A stretch of 40,407 bases of DNA from an uncultured Lachnospiraceae bacterium (GCA_910584965.1 CAJUDZ010000028.1:1784-42190); one strand, 5' to 3'; counted from the first letter of the stretch, positions 22,036 to 30,828 are shown. Made by a program: numbers and translations. The notes: generated from the letters alone by a model not told the origin.

Positions 22036-23448
22036 TTAATGTATTTTTTCCAGCGCTTCTTTGGAAAGCATCTTACGGATATTGCAGAAGAACAGCACCG
22101 AGGCCGTCGTCGCTGAAATAATATCGGAAACCGGCTCCGAATAGTACACTCCCATAACGCCGAAAAAGCGAGGCAGTACAATCGCAAGCGGTATCAGCAG
22201 AATAATCTTCCGGAAAACCGCAATGAATAAAGAAATCTTCGCCTGCCCCAGCGCCAGAAAGGTCGGCTGGATACCGTTCTGCAGTCCGAAAATGGACATA
22301 CCGAACATAAAGACCGGCATCGTTTTACCGACTAACGCGATCAGCTCCGCGTCATCCGTAAAGAAAGAAGCGTACCATTCCGGAAACAGGATTGTCGAGG
22401 CCGTGGATATCAGCATGAATACAAAGCAGGCACCGATCATCCACCGGTAAACTTCCCGCACCCTTTTAAAGTTTCCGGCGCCGTAATTATAGCTGATAAC
22501 AGGTGATATCCCTTGTGTGAAGCCGCCGATCGGCGCCGAAAAAATCTGCATGACGCTCTGCATGATCGTCATGGAACCTACATACAAATCGCCGCCATAC
22601 GTCTGTAAACCGTGATTTAACACGATACTGATAAAACTTTCCGTGGCCCGCATGATAAAAGGAGATATGCCGAGCGAAAAAATACTGAATAAAATATCCT
22701 TTTCCAATCTCAGACAGCTTCTTCTGATTTTCAGCGTCGTTTTCTTTCCCATCAGGAAGCCAACTACCCAGAAAGCGCTCAGAGCCTGTGAAATAACAGT
22801 CGCTATTGCCGCTCCCTTCACCCCGAGTCCAAACGCAAAAATAAAGATCGGATCCAGTATAATGTTCGCAACAGCGCCGATCAGAACGGAATACATGGCG
22901 ATTCTGGACTGGCTCTGGCAGATGATGAAAGCGTTAAGGCCGAGCGCAAACTCCACAAAAATCGTTCCGATCAGATAAATCGAGATATAATCGACCGCAT
23001 AGCCGATCGTGGCGTCGCTGGCGCCAAACATATATAACAGTGGTTTTTGAAAGGCGTAAAAGAATCCCATCAGGACCACCGTACAGATCACCAGAAAGGT
23101 AACGCTGTTTCCCAGAATCTTTTCCGCGTGTTCCCTGTCCTTTTTTCCAAGCCAGATCGCCGCAAGCGGCGCGGCTCCGCTGTTGATGAACCCGGAAAAT
23201 GCCGAGATAAACACTGTAATGCAAAAGGTTACGCCGACGCCGGTCAGCGCCGCAGCTCCCACATCTTTCATATGCCCGATATAGATACGGTCAATGATAC
23301 TGTACAAAATGTTAATCAGCTGGGCTAAAATCGCCGGAAAAGCCATGCTGACCACAAGGCTCCCTATCGGTGACGAGGCCATCTTCTCTTCTCTTGACAA
23401 TGCTTCCGTCGGTTTTGGTTCCTGCTGGTTCTGTCTGTTCTGTTCCAT
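22036..23448 (-). CDS. MATE-family multidrug/metabolite efflux transporter
   Basis: A 470-residue, about 12-span protein of usual MATE length. The N-terminal half starts with PIGSLVVSMAFPAILAQLIN and IDRIYIGHMKDVGAAALTGVG, the substrate-pathway helices of the family, and the second half repeats the pattern (SPFIMRATESFISIVLNHGL, GGFTQGISPVISYNYGAGNF). It exports organic cations or metabolites using Na+ or H+. GGAGAAA precedes the ATG. It is transcribed alone, with a promoter at 23508-23536. The substrate cannot be inferred. Confidence 0.93.
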   Translation of the reverse strand: MEQNRQNQQEPKPTEALSREEKMASSPIGSLVVSMAFPAILAQLINILYSIIDRIYIGHMKDVGAAALTGVGVTFCITVFISAFSGFINSGAAPLAAIWLGKKDREHAEKILGNSVTFLVICTVVLMGFFYAFQKPLLYMFGASDATIGYAVDYISIYLIGTIFVEFALGLNAFIICQSQSRIAMYSVLIGAVANIILDPIFIFAFGLGVKGAAIATVISQALSAFWVVGFLMGKKTTLKIRRSCLRLEKDILFSIFSLGISPFIMRATESFISIVLNHGLQTYGGDLYVGSMTIMQSVMQIFSAPIGGFTQGISPVISYNYGAGNFKRVREVYRWMIGACFVFMLISTASTILFPEWYASFFTDDAELIALVGKTMPVFMFGMSIFGLQNGIQPTFLALGQAKISLFIAVFRKIILLIPLAIVLPRFFGVMGVYYSEPVSDIISATTASVLFFCNIRKMLSKEALEKIH

Positions 23449-23507
23449 CTTAAAATTTCTCCTGTTATGTTTCCGTATGCTTCCGAATTTTCCATTCCAT
23501 ACTATCG

Positions 23508-23536
23508 ATGATATGCCAATCCCGTGAAAAAGGCAA
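23508..23536 (-). promoter_or_regulatory. Candidate promoter of the MATE gene
   Basis: Minus-strand TTGCCT (23536-23531) and TATCAT (23513-23508) with a 17-bp spacer, about 60 bp before the start codon. Confidence 0.45.
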
Positions 23537-23557
23537 TAATATCATTCGCTATTTTAT

Positions 23558-23668
23558 TTATTTCCCGCCTCCTGAAAACCTTTCACCTTTAATCAAATCC
23601 TGCTTTAATTTTTTCTTTTTCTCAAAAATAGGGAACCGGTCATGTTTCCGACGCCTCTTCTGCTCCAT
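23558..23668 (-). CDS. Possible 36-residue Lys/Arg-rich small protein
   Basis: Open frame with ATG at 23668 behind CCGGAG and a 6-nt gap, ending TAA at 23558. It begins MEQKRRRKHDRFPIFEKKKK and ends in a Gly-rich tail. No family is recognised. It lies within the 500-bp space between the MATE gene and the ParB-like/BMP operon, and upstream of the MATE promoter. Strong basic composition and a good ribosome site support it; the AT-rich context could also produce it by chance. Confidence 0.3.
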   Translation of the reverse strand: MEQKRRRKHDRFPIFEKKKKLKQDLIKGERFSGGGK

Positions 23669-23688
23669 AAAAATCTCCGGTATAATCG

Positions 23689-23721
23689 TTTACGGCAGCG
23701 CTCCCCATCCGCTGCCGTAAA
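23689..23721. other. Perfect 12-bp hairpin in the MATE/BMP divergent region
   Basis: TTTACGGCAGCG (23689-23700) pairs with CGCTGCCGTAAA (23710-23721), 9-nt loop, with no U-tract on either side. It is directly upstream of the possible small ORF at 23558-23668. The rest of 23722-23949 is AT-rich with several TATA-like boxes but no promoter pair I can choose. Confidence 0.5.
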
Positions 23722-23949
23722 ATCCAATCCGCATTCCCGACGGGAAAGAATCCGCCCTGCATTCACAAATGTTATTTATTAAATCTTAATTTAATATTAT
23801 ATAGGCAAACACCGTCAGCTTTCCGCGTGTCTATAAAAATTTCCCTGAAAACCGGGTTTTCAATCTTTCCATAAAATGATACTATAAAATGGTAAAACAA
23901 AGAGCATACAAAACAATTGACTGCATTTTTGAAAAGGGAGGTAATCTTC

Positions 23950-25875
23950 ATGGCAGCAACTGATTATACAGCAGCGTTTAAACAGGGAAGAAAAAGCTAT
24001 CAGGCCGCTCTGACAAAGGGCGAATATCCCTATCTCCCGGTGCTTGACGATATTTTATCCTACACGGAAGTCGCATCCGTCGATAATCTCGGGCTGATCG
24101 ATATTCCACTGAACAAGATCGTCGGAACCAAAACCGAAGGACGTACCAATGCCTTTGCGAATAACTTCATGCCCCTTCTCCCGGAAGACTCGGAGTTCGG
24201 CATGAAATGGTCCCTTTTATACGATCATCAGATTAACGACGGCATTCGGGATCCCATCGTTGCCTATGAGTTCATGAACCAGTTCTATGTACAGGAAGGC
24301 AACAAACGCGTCAGCGTTATGAAATATCTGAAAACCTACAGCATTCCGGGAACCGTAACCCGTCTGATTCCCAGAAAAACAGAGGATAAGGAAAACCGTC
24401 TGTACTATGAGTTTCTGGACTTTTATGCGGTTTCCCAGAGCTACGACGTGTGGTTTGGGAAAGAAGGCAGCTACAAAAAACTGCTGAAACTGATGGGCAA
24501 AAAAGAAGACGAAATGTGGAGTGACGACGACAGGCTTACTTTTCACGCCGCATGTTACAGTTTTTCCGAAGCCTTCCGGAAAGCGCACGGTGAAAAACTT
24601 GACCTTCCCGTATCCGACGCGTTTCTTGTTTATGTGGAAATTTACGGATACGATCAGGTAAAAGGCGAAACGGAGAATGAAATGTTCGCTGCCCTCCAGA
24701 AGATGTGGACGGAAATCACGCTGGCCGACAAGGGCAATCAGGTAGAACTCGTTCAGAATCCGGCGGAACCCAAATCCACGCTGTTAAACCGTCTGCTTCC
24801 CGCAGTCTCACCGGAAACTTTGAAAATTGCGTTCGTGTATACCAAAACGCCCGATACGTCGAGCTGGGCTTACGCACACGAATTGGGAAGACTGTACATA
24901 GAACAGATTTATGAGGGAAAAATAAAAACAATGGCTTTTGACAAAGCCGACAGCGACGCCGAAGTAGCCGAAGCGATCGAGATGGCCATCGAACAGGGCT
25001 GCAATCTGGTTTTCACGACTGCCGCACAGATGGCCAACCAGAGCGTGCGCTCCGCGATCCTGCATCCAAAAGTAAAAATATATAACTGTTCCATCATGAT
25101 GTCCTACTCCTCCATCTGTACCTATTATGCGCGGATGTATGAGTCGAAATTCCTGATGGGCGCCATCGCGGCCGCTCTTTCACGAACCGACAGGCTCGGT
25201 TATGTGGCGGACTATCCGATTTACGGAACGCTGGCAAATATCAACGCCTATGCGCTCGGCGCGAAAATGATCAATCCCTATGTCAAAATCTATCTGGAAT
25301 GGTCCAAAATAAAAGGCCAGGACGCCAGAGAACGTTTAAACCAGGAAGGCATCCTTTTTGTCTCCGATAACGACATGATCACACCGGAACACGCTTCCAG
25401 AGCCTACGGCCTTTATATGAAAAAAGAGGACGGAACCCTCGATAATCTGGCTACGCCGATCTGGCACTGGGGAAAATTCTACGAACGGATCATCAGAAAT
25501 ATCTGTAACGGAAGCAGCGAGGAAAGCGCCCAGAAAGGAAAAAGCGCCGTCAATTACTGGTGGGGAATGTCTGCGGAAGTCATCGACGTCATATGCTCCA
25601 AAGCAATGCCTCACGGAACTTACCGGCTGATCGAATTTCTGAAAAACTCTATCCGCGCCGGCGCCTTTCATCCTTTTGACGGACCGATCTACGCACAGGA
25701 AGGCGTTCTTCGGTGTAAAGAAGGCGAAAGCCTGAGTCCGGACGAAATCATCACAATGGACTGGCTTGTGGAAAATGTAATGGGAAAAATTCCCGAACTG
25801 GAAGAACTGACGGAGGAAGCCCAGGCGCTTATGCAGCTTCAGGGCATTAAAGCAGATGAAAACACGGATAAATGA
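23950..25875 (+). CDS. Cytosolic ParB-like / BMP (Med, PnrA-type) ligand-binding fusion
   Basis: A 641-residue protein with no signal peptide or lipobox. Residues about 48-140 look like a ParB/Srx-type domain: IDIPLNKIVGT, then FYVQEGNKRVSVMKYL, where E-GNKR (117-120) is the signature of ParB-like domains. Residues about 150-280 are unassigned and helical. Residues about 290-600 match the BMP/Med (PnrA-like) binding domain: LKIAFVYTKTPDTSSWAYAH, MAIEQGCNLVFTTAAQMA and FLMGAIAAALSRTDRLGYVA. BMP proteins are normally lipoproteins that bind nucleosides for ABC import; here the domain is cytosolic and no transporter is nearby. The ATG at 23950 follows GGGAGG. It is the first gene of a likely operon with a phosphoesterase (20-nt overlap) and a flotillin. 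It is probably an intracellular nucleoside-like sensor, by inference. Confidence 0.8.
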   Translation: MAATDYTAAFKQGRKSYQAALTKGEYPYLPVLDDILSYTEVASVDNLGLIDIPLNKIVGTKTEGRTNAFANNFMPLLPEDSEFGMKWSLLYDHQINDGIRDPIVAYEFMNQFYVQEGNKRVSVMKYLKTYSIPGTVTRLIPRKTEDKENRLYYEFLDFYAVSQSYDVWFGKEGSYKKLLKLMGKKEDEMWSDDDRLTFHAACYSFSEAFRKAHGEKLDLPVSDAFLVYVEIYGYDQVKGETENEMFAALQKMWTEITLADKGNQVELVQNPAEPKSTLLNRLLPAVSPETLKIAFVYTKTPDTSSWAYAHELGRLYIEQIYEGKIKTMAFDKADSDAEVAEAIEMAIEQGCNLVFTTAAQMANQSVRSAILHPKVKIYNCSIMMSYSSICTYYARMYESKFLMGAIAAALSRTDRLGYVADYPIYGTLANINAYALGAKMINPYVKIYLEWSKIKGQDARERLNQEGILFVSDNDMITPEHASRAYGLYMKKEDGTLDNLATPIWHWGKFYERIIRNICNGSSEESAQKGKSAVNYWWGMSAEVIDVICSKAMPHGTYRLIEFLKNSIRAGAFHPFDGPIYAQEGVLRCKEGESLSPDEIITMDWLVENVMGKIPELEELTEEAQALMQLQGIKADENTDK

Positions 25876-26563
25876 CGCCCCACAGACAAACAACGAGATG
25901 CCGCCGGAGGGCGGTTCCCCGGGAAATGACGTTCCACAGACAGATAACACCCTGCACATATTGGTGCTGGCCGATCACAAATCAAAATTTTTATACGATT
26001 ATTATGATCCGGAACGGGTAAAAAATATCGACCTTATCATTTCCTGCGGAGACCTTCCGCCGGAATATCTGACTTTTTTCGTCACGCTCTGCAACGTGCC
26101 CTTACTGTATGTTAGAGGAAACCATGATAACAAATACGATACAAAGCCGCCGGAAGGCTGTATCTGCATTGAGGACGACATCTATGTCCATCAGGGCATC
26201 CGCATCATGGGACTCGGCGGCTCCATGGAATATATCCCCGGTGCCGGCGGGCAGTATACGGAACATCAGATGAAAAGAAGGGTACGGAAACTCCGTTTCA
26301 AACTCTGGCGGCACAAAGGATTCGACATCCTCGTCACCCACGCGCCCGCCTATCATGTCAACGACATGGAAGACCTGCCCCACCGCGGTTTTTCCGTCTT
26401 CCGCACGCTGATGGAAAAATATGAGCCAAAGTTCTTTTTTCACGGCCATGTTCACGCCAACTACGGCCGAAACTTCAAAAGAAAGGATATCTACGCCAAT
26501 ACCACGGTTATCAACGCATATGATTTTTATGTGGTAGAATATCCGCTCGGTGAAATATCCTGA
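25856..26563 (+). CDS. Calcineurin-like metallophosphoesterase
   Basis: A 235-residue protein. After a Pro/Asn-rich start of about 30 residues come the family motifs in order: VLADHKSKF (the DxH motif, with A in front), ISCGDLPPEYL (GD), VRGNHDNK (GNHD), LVTHAPAYH (H) and FFHGHVHANYG (GHxH). All two-metal ligands are present, so it should hydrolyse a phosphoester; the substrate could be a nucleotide, cyclic dinucleotide or protein. The start overlaps the upstream gene by 20 nt and has only a weak ribosome site, so translation is probably coupled; an internal ATG at 25898 is an alternative. It sits between a BMP-domain sensor and a flotillin. Two similar PQT(N/D)N segments near the N-terminus suggest a short duplication. 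Confidence 0.85.
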   Translation: MKTRINDAPQTNNEMPPEGGSPGNDVPQTDNTLHILVLADHKSKFLYDYYDPERVKNIDLIISCGDLPPEYLTFFVTLCNVPLLYVRGNHDNKYDTKPPEGCICIEDDIYVHQGIRIMGLGGSMEYIPGAGGQYTEHQMKRRVRKLRFKLWRHKGFDILVTHAPAYHVNDMEDLPHRGFSVFRTLMEKYEPKFFFHGHVHANYGRNFKRKDIYANTTVINAYDFYVVEYPLGEIS

Positions 26564-26596
26564 AAAACCCGTATCTGAAAACAGGAGGTAAAACGA

Positions 26597-28099
26597 TTGA
26601 AAACAATTCTCATACCATTAGTACTCATTGCAGCCGTGTTGTTTCTGTTAATCCTTTTCATGGCAATCGGCTATGTAAAGGCGCCGCCGGATATGGCATA
26701 CATCATTTCCGGTTTTAAAAAGAAATCCAAAATCGTTATCGGAAAGGCCAGCATCCGCATTCCTTTCTTTGAACGGCTGGATAAACTGAACCTGCGCCTG
26801 ATTCCGATCGACGTCAAGACGAGCAACGCCGTTCCGACCGCCGATTACATCAATATCAACGTGGATGCGACCGTCAATATCAAAATCAGCAATAATCCCG
26901 ATAAACTGCGGCTTGCCGCGGAAAACTTTTTAAATAAAGATACCGCGTACATAGCGAGCGTTGCAAGGGAAGTCCTGGAAGGCAACGTGCGCGAGATCGT
27001 GGGCAAGATGCGTCTGGAAGAAATGGTCTCCGACAGACAGAAATTTGCCAATCTGGTAAAAGAAAACGCCGAACCCGATCTGGCGGCGATGGGACTGGAT
27101 ATCATCAGTTTTAACGTACAGAATTTCGTGGACGGCAACGACGTCATCGAAAACCTCGGTATCGATAACATCGTCAAGATCAAGAAAACGGCGGCGATCG
27201 CCAGAGCCGAGAGCGAAAGGGACATCAAAGTCGCACAGGCCGCCGCCGATAAAGAATCCAATGACGCGGCCGTTGCCGCACAGACGGAAATCGCCAAGAA
27301 ACAGAACGAACTGGCCATCAAAAAATCCGAATTACAGCAGGAATCCGACACGAAAAAGGCGATGGCGGACGCGGCTTATGAGATTCAGAAAGAAGAACAG
27401 CGTAAGACAATCGAAGTCACCACCGCCAATGCCGATATCGCGAGACAGGAACGGGAGATCGAGTTAAAGCAGAAACAGGTCGCCGTCAAAGAACGCGCGC
27501 TGGAAGCGGAAGTTAAAAAACAGGCCGATGCAGACAAATACGCGGCACAGCAGAAAGCGGACGCCGCGCTCTACCAGCGTCAGAAAGAGGCGGAGGCAAA
27601 ACAGTTCGAAGCCCAGCGCGAAGCGGAAGCAAGAAAGGCACAGGCCGAAGCCGACCGTTTCTCCAAAGAACAGGAAGCGGAAGGTATCCGGGCCGTGGGT
27701 GAAGCGGAAGCATCCGCCATTCAGGCAAAAGGTATCGCCGAAGCGGAAGCGATGGAACGAAAAGCCGAAGCGTATGCGAAATACAATAAGGCGGCCGTGG
27801 CGGAAATGATGATTAAAGTCCTTCCCGATATCGCCGCGAAGATCGCAGAACCGCTCGGACAGATCGATAAAATCACGATTATCGGCGGAAACGGCGACAA
27901 TAACGGCGTCGATCAGGTTGCGGGCAATGTCCCCGTCGTGATGGCAAAACTGTTCGAAAGCATGAAAGAAGCGACCGGCATCGACCTTTCCGAAATCATC
28001 AAGGCCGATACTTATGACGCAAAAGTCAACCGCAATGTCAACCTGACCGGTCTGGACGATGTAAATCTGGTCGTCAAATCGGAAAACAACATTCAATAA
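26597..28099 (+). CDS. Flotillin/SPFH-family membrane scaffold protein
   Basis: A 500-residue protein with one N-terminal membrane span (about 4-26), an SPFH domain (about 30-210: PPDMAYIISGFKKKSKIVIG, PIDVKTSNAVPTADYI, VREIVGKMRLEEMVSDRQKF), a long Ala/Glu/Lys/Gln coiled coil (about 200-425) and a C-terminal segment with VLPDIAAKIAEPLGQIDKITIIG, as in flotillins. It organises membrane microdomains through oligomerisation. The start is TTG at 26597, with AGGAGGT seven bases before. It follows the metallophosphoesterase by 33 bp and ends at a strong terminator. Most flotillins pair with NfeD; that partner is absent, and the upstream phosphoesterase and BMP-domain protein are its apparent partners. 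Confidence 0.93.
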   Translation: MKTILIPLVLIAAVLFLLILFMAIGYVKAPPDMAYIISGFKKKSKIVIGKASIRIPFFERLDKLNLRLIPIDVKTSNAVPTADYININVDATVNIKISNNPDKLRLAAENFLNKDTAYIASVAREVLEGNVREIVGKMRLEEMVSDRQKFANLVKENAEPDLAAMGLDIISFNVQNFVDGNDVIENLGIDNIVKIKKTAAIARAESERDIKVAQAAADKESNDAAVAAQTEIAKKQNELAIKKSELQQESDTKKAMADAAYEIQKEEQRKTIEVTTANADIARQEREIELKQKQVAVKERALEAEVKKQADADKYAAQQKADAALYQRQKEAEAKQFEAQREAEARKAQAEADRFSKEQEAEGIRAVGEAEASAIQAKGIAEAEAMERKAEAYAKYNKAAVAEMMIKVLPDIAAKIAEPLGQIDKITIIGGNGDNNGVDQVAGNVPVVMAKLFESMKEATGIDLSEIIKADTYDAKVNRNVNLTGLDDVNLVVKSENNIQ

Positions 28100-28108
28100 C
28101 ATGTGTTA

Positions 28109-28140
28109 TAAAAGAATGGCCCTGTTGAGTCATTCTTTTA
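28109..28140. terminator. Intrinsic terminator after the flotillin operon, possibly bidirectional
   Basis: TAAAAGAATG (28109-28118) pairs with CATTCTTTTA (28131-28140); TTTTATTTT follows on the plus strand and a T-rich stretch on the minus strand. It lies between the flotillin stop (28099) and the ABC permease stop (28192) of the opposite strand. Confidence 0.85.
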
Positions 28141-28191
28141 TTTTGCAGAAAAATTTTCCGGACTGCGTTATGCTTTGTACATGCATCGCAA

Positions 28192-28983
28192 TTATGCAAA
28201 ATCCTTTTTGCAGTAAACCCATTGCGCCGCCGCATAACAGGCGATGATCACGCCGGCGCCGCCCGCCGCCATAACCAGATTTACATTTCCTTCCGCAAAA
28301 ATAACAGCCGCATTGGCATAGTAAAAGGGCGTGACGTATTTCAGATCTTCAATCGCCGGCACTATGCGGCACATCATATCGGCCGCAAAGAGCAGAAGCG
28401 TCAGGCCAAGCCCGGCTCCCATCATGCTTTTCCGCACACAGGCCGAAATCAGAAAGCAGATCGTTCCGACCTCCAGCTGCATCATCACAGCAGCCCCGTG
28501 ATACAATGCCAATTCTTTTGTCAGAAGATCGCCGGATTCCCCCATCGCTATAAATCCCAGGACATACAGACCGATGCAGGCCAGATTTAAAATCACGATA
28601 TTGCTGACAAGCGTCAGATATTTTTGAAAAACAATCCGGCCCCTTTCAATCGGAAGTACACACAGAAACTCCGTTGTATGGCCGCTTTCTTCCTTAGCCA
28701 GCATGCCGGTTCCCAGAATTGCCGCGAACATGGCGCCTCCGAGACTGTGCATCATGGCGATTTCCGTCGCATAATATCCTCTCAGCGTCGCCACATTCAT
28801 TTTATCCATGCCAAGCGCGGCGGACATGGCGCCCAGATCGGAAAAGGAATCGGCAATTCCCTGAATGGACTCTTCCAGACTCGTATAAAGCAGAATACAG
28901 CCAAAACAGATCAATCCAACGCTGAGCGTCCAGATCAGAAGGTTCTTTGCATTCATCTTCATTTCATGTTTATATAATATCAT
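28192..28983 (-). CDS. ABC-2 type transporter permease
   Basis: A 263-residue integral membrane protein with about six spans. It starts MILYKHEMKMNAKNLLIW, the usual cytoplasmic amphipathic start of ABC-2 permeases, followed by an insertion rich in polar residues (about 40-70), then AKEESGHTTEFLCVLPIERGRIVFQKYL, the coupling segment. It ends in a KKDFA-type tail as in many such permeases. It is the last gene of the LytTR-DUF3021-ABC operon, 51 bp after the ATPase. The substrate is unknown; such exporters often handle peptides, antibiotics or lipids. Confidence 0.85.
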   Translation of the reverse strand: MILYKHEMKMNAKNLLIWTLSVGLICFGCILLYTSLEESIQGIADSFSDLGAMSAALGMDKMNVATLRGYYATEIAMMHSLGGAMFAAILGTGMLAKEESGHTTEFLCVLPIERGRIVFQKYLTLVSNIVILNLACIGLYVLGFIAMGESGDLLTKELALYHGAAVMMQLEVGTICFLISACVRKSMMGAGLGLTLLLFAADMMCRIVPAIEDLKYVTPFYYANAAVIFAEGNVNLVMAAGGAGVIIACYAAAQWVYCKKDFA

Positions 28984-29034
28984 ATGTTATTTCTCCTTTT
29001 CCTTTTTCCTGTCCTTCCGTTTTTCCGTATCTTT

Positions 29035-29889
29035 TTAATCTGCCGCTTCTTCTGCTTCTTTTTCATAATAGTGCATAAAAATTTCCTCTAATCCCGGCTC
29101 TTCAATCGTAATATCCCCGATATCATGGCCGGCAAATCCGGCAAAAAGCTCGTTCAGACTGCCCTGATACATGAAATCCTCCTCTTTTCCGTCCCGTATC
29201 ATATGAATATGTTTCGCGTTGCTTTTGGTCAGGTTTTCCACCGTATCGCTGCAAATGAGCTTTCCCTCTTTAATAATAGCGGCATGTCTGCAATACTTTT
29301 TAATTTCCGACAGGACATGGGAAGACAAAAAACATGTCGTCCCCTGTTTGTTATATTCCAGAATCAGGTTAAAAAATTCGGACTGCATCAGCGGATCGAG
29401 GCCGCTCGTCGGTTCATCGAAGATAAAAAGCCGCGGCCGGTGCTGCATGGCGCAGACAATGCTGACTTTTTTCCGGTTTCCCAGCGACAGTTCTTCTATT
29501 TTCTTCTCAGGCTCCACCTTCAGACGTTCGCACAGCATGGCCGCCTCCTTCCGGCAGTCCATGCCGCGCATGTCCGCGGCAAGCCGGATCACCTCTTTTG
29601 TTTTCATGGAGGGATAAAACATCGCTTCAGAAGGCATATAACCGATTTCCTTCAGGATTTCCCTTTGATGCTTCCGCACATCCATCCCGAAAACGCTGAT
29701 ACTCCCTTCCTGAAACCGAAGAAGTCCCAGAATGCTTCGAATCGTCGTGGATTTCCCCGCGCCGTTCGGGCCGAGAAACCCGTAAATATCTCCTTTTTCC
29801 ACGGACAGGGACAGATGACTGACGCCCCTGTTCTTTCCGTAATTTTTGGTCATATTCTGAATGGATACTGCATATTCCTGTCCGCTCAC
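29035..29889 (-). CDS. ABC transporter ATP-binding protein
   Basis: A 284-residue ATPase with all motifs: Walker A GPNGAGKST (about 38-46), Q-loop LLRFQEG, signature LSLGNRKKVS, Walker B RLFIFDEPTSGLD, and the switch His in LSSHVLSE. The C-terminal 70 residues are a regulatory extension seen in ABC-2-type exporters. The start is GTG, one base after the stop of the DUF3021 gene and behind AAGGAGGAA. It powers the permease encoded next. Confidence 0.95.
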   Translation of the reverse strand: MSGQEYAVSIQNMTKNYGKNRGVSHLSLSVEKGDIYGFLGPNGAGKSTTIRSILGLLRFQEGSISVFGMDVRKHQREILKEIGYMPSEAMFYPSMKTKEVIRLAADMRGMDCRKEAAMLCERLKVEPEKKIEELSLGNRKKVSIVCAMQHRPRLFIFDEPTSGLDPLMQSEFFNLILEYNKQGTTCFLSSHVLSEIKKYCRHAAIIKEGKLICSDTVENLTKSNAKHIHMIRDGKEEDFMYQGSLNELFAGFAGHDIGDITIEEPGLEEIFMHYYEKEAEEAAD

Positions 29890-29890
29890 T

Positions 29891-30391
29891 TTACCGTTCC
29901 TCCTTATCCCGTCTGCTCTTGAACCGTTCCAGCTCCCGGTTCAACTGGGCCGTGTCGATATCCCGTTTGAGTTTATAAATCAGGAACACGCATAGATAAG
30001 TGATCAGCATGTAAGGGAAAAAGCAAAACGTCACCGTCAGATTCCCGTCAAACCAGCGAAACAGATAAGCGATAACCGTATATAAGGCCGTGCAGAAAAC
30101 CGAGCGCCCCGCCACCCCGGCGCCAAACCGCTCCGCCTCATCAAAATTTTGCAACAGATATACCTGTAAATAACTCATGGCATAGGATGTCAGAACCATT
30201 TCGATCATGACCGGAATGCCGGCTACATAACTGCCCTGCACAACACGGTGCAAAAAATAATAAAACAGGATGATGGAAAAATATAAACAGGCCTTGATCT
30301 CGATGCCGATCTCCATCGATAAAAACCGTTTGAATTTTTCCGACTGCAGTAACGTGATTTTTCGTCTTTTTTTCTCCGCTCTTCCTTTCAT
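29891..30391 (-). CDS. DUF3021-like membrane protein, probable LytTR partner
   Basis: A 166-residue protein with a basic cytoplasmic start, four membrane spans (about 33-52, 60-80, 93-113, 120-140) and a charged C-terminal tail (KLKRDIDTAQLNRELERFK). It matches the small four-span proteins that accompany single-domain LytTR regulators. In streptococcal LytTR systems such as HdrRM and BrsRM, the membrane partner inhibits the regulator; I infer the same here. It overlaps the LytTR gene by 4 nt (ATGA at 30388-30391). Confidence 0.8.
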   Translation of the reverse strand: MKGRAEKKRRKITLLQSEKFKRFLSMEIGIEIKACLYFSIILFYYFLHRVVQGSYVAGIPVMIEMVLTSYAMSYLQVYLLQNFDEAERFGAGVAGRSVFCTALYTVIAYLFRWFDGNLTVTFCFFPYMLITYLCVFLIYKLKRDIDTAQLNRELERFKSRRDKEER

Positions 30392-30828
30392 GCTTCCTCC
30401 CTCAGAATATTTCTCAGCGCACCCGCATAACGTCTCGAAATGACGATATGTTCTCCATTGTCCATCGTTGCGTCGATGCGGTTCCCGTTCATGCTTTTCA
30501 GCCTGTTAATTCGATAAATGTTGAGCATTACCGACTTACTGCACCGGAAAAAACCATCGTGCGCATAGAGTGTCTCAAAGAGCGCAAGCGTATGCCCCGT
30601 CCGGTATACCTCGCTTTCCGTATAAAAATACGTAACACCGTCAACGCTCTCCAGATAAAGAATATCCTGCACATTTATGAAAAACTGCTGGCCGTCCTTC
30701 ATGCCTGACAGCTTTTCGCTCTTTCCTTCCAGATACCGGACAATTCCCGCGAGATGGTCCGTCATCTGTCTGTACCGGACAATCACTTCTTCATTTCCCC
30801 TGTCGATCTGCTGTAATGTGACTCTCAA
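30388..30828 (-). CDS. LytTR-domain transcriptional regulator
   Basis: A 146-residue regulator with no receiver domain. The N-terminal part (1-45) is a short helical region. The LytTR DNA-binding domain covers about 50-146 with INVQDILYLESVDGVTYFYT, FFRCSKSVMLNIYRINRLKS and HIVISRRYAGALRNIL. The start is the TTG at 30828, because GGAGGG lies five bases before it; the ATG starting a longer frame (31005) lies beyond the promoter and inside the neighbouring terminator. It heads the operon with DUF3021 and an ABC exporter and probably controls it. Control by the membrane partner instead of phosphorylation fits the lack of a receiver. Confidence 0.9.
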   Translation of the reverse strand: MRVTLQQIDRGNEEVIVRYRQMTDHLAGIVRYLEGKSEKLSGMKDGQQFFINVQDILYLESVDGVTYFYTESEVYRTGHTLALFETLYAHDGFFRCSKSVMLNIYRINRLKSMNGNRIDATMDNGEHIVISRRYAGALRNILREEA

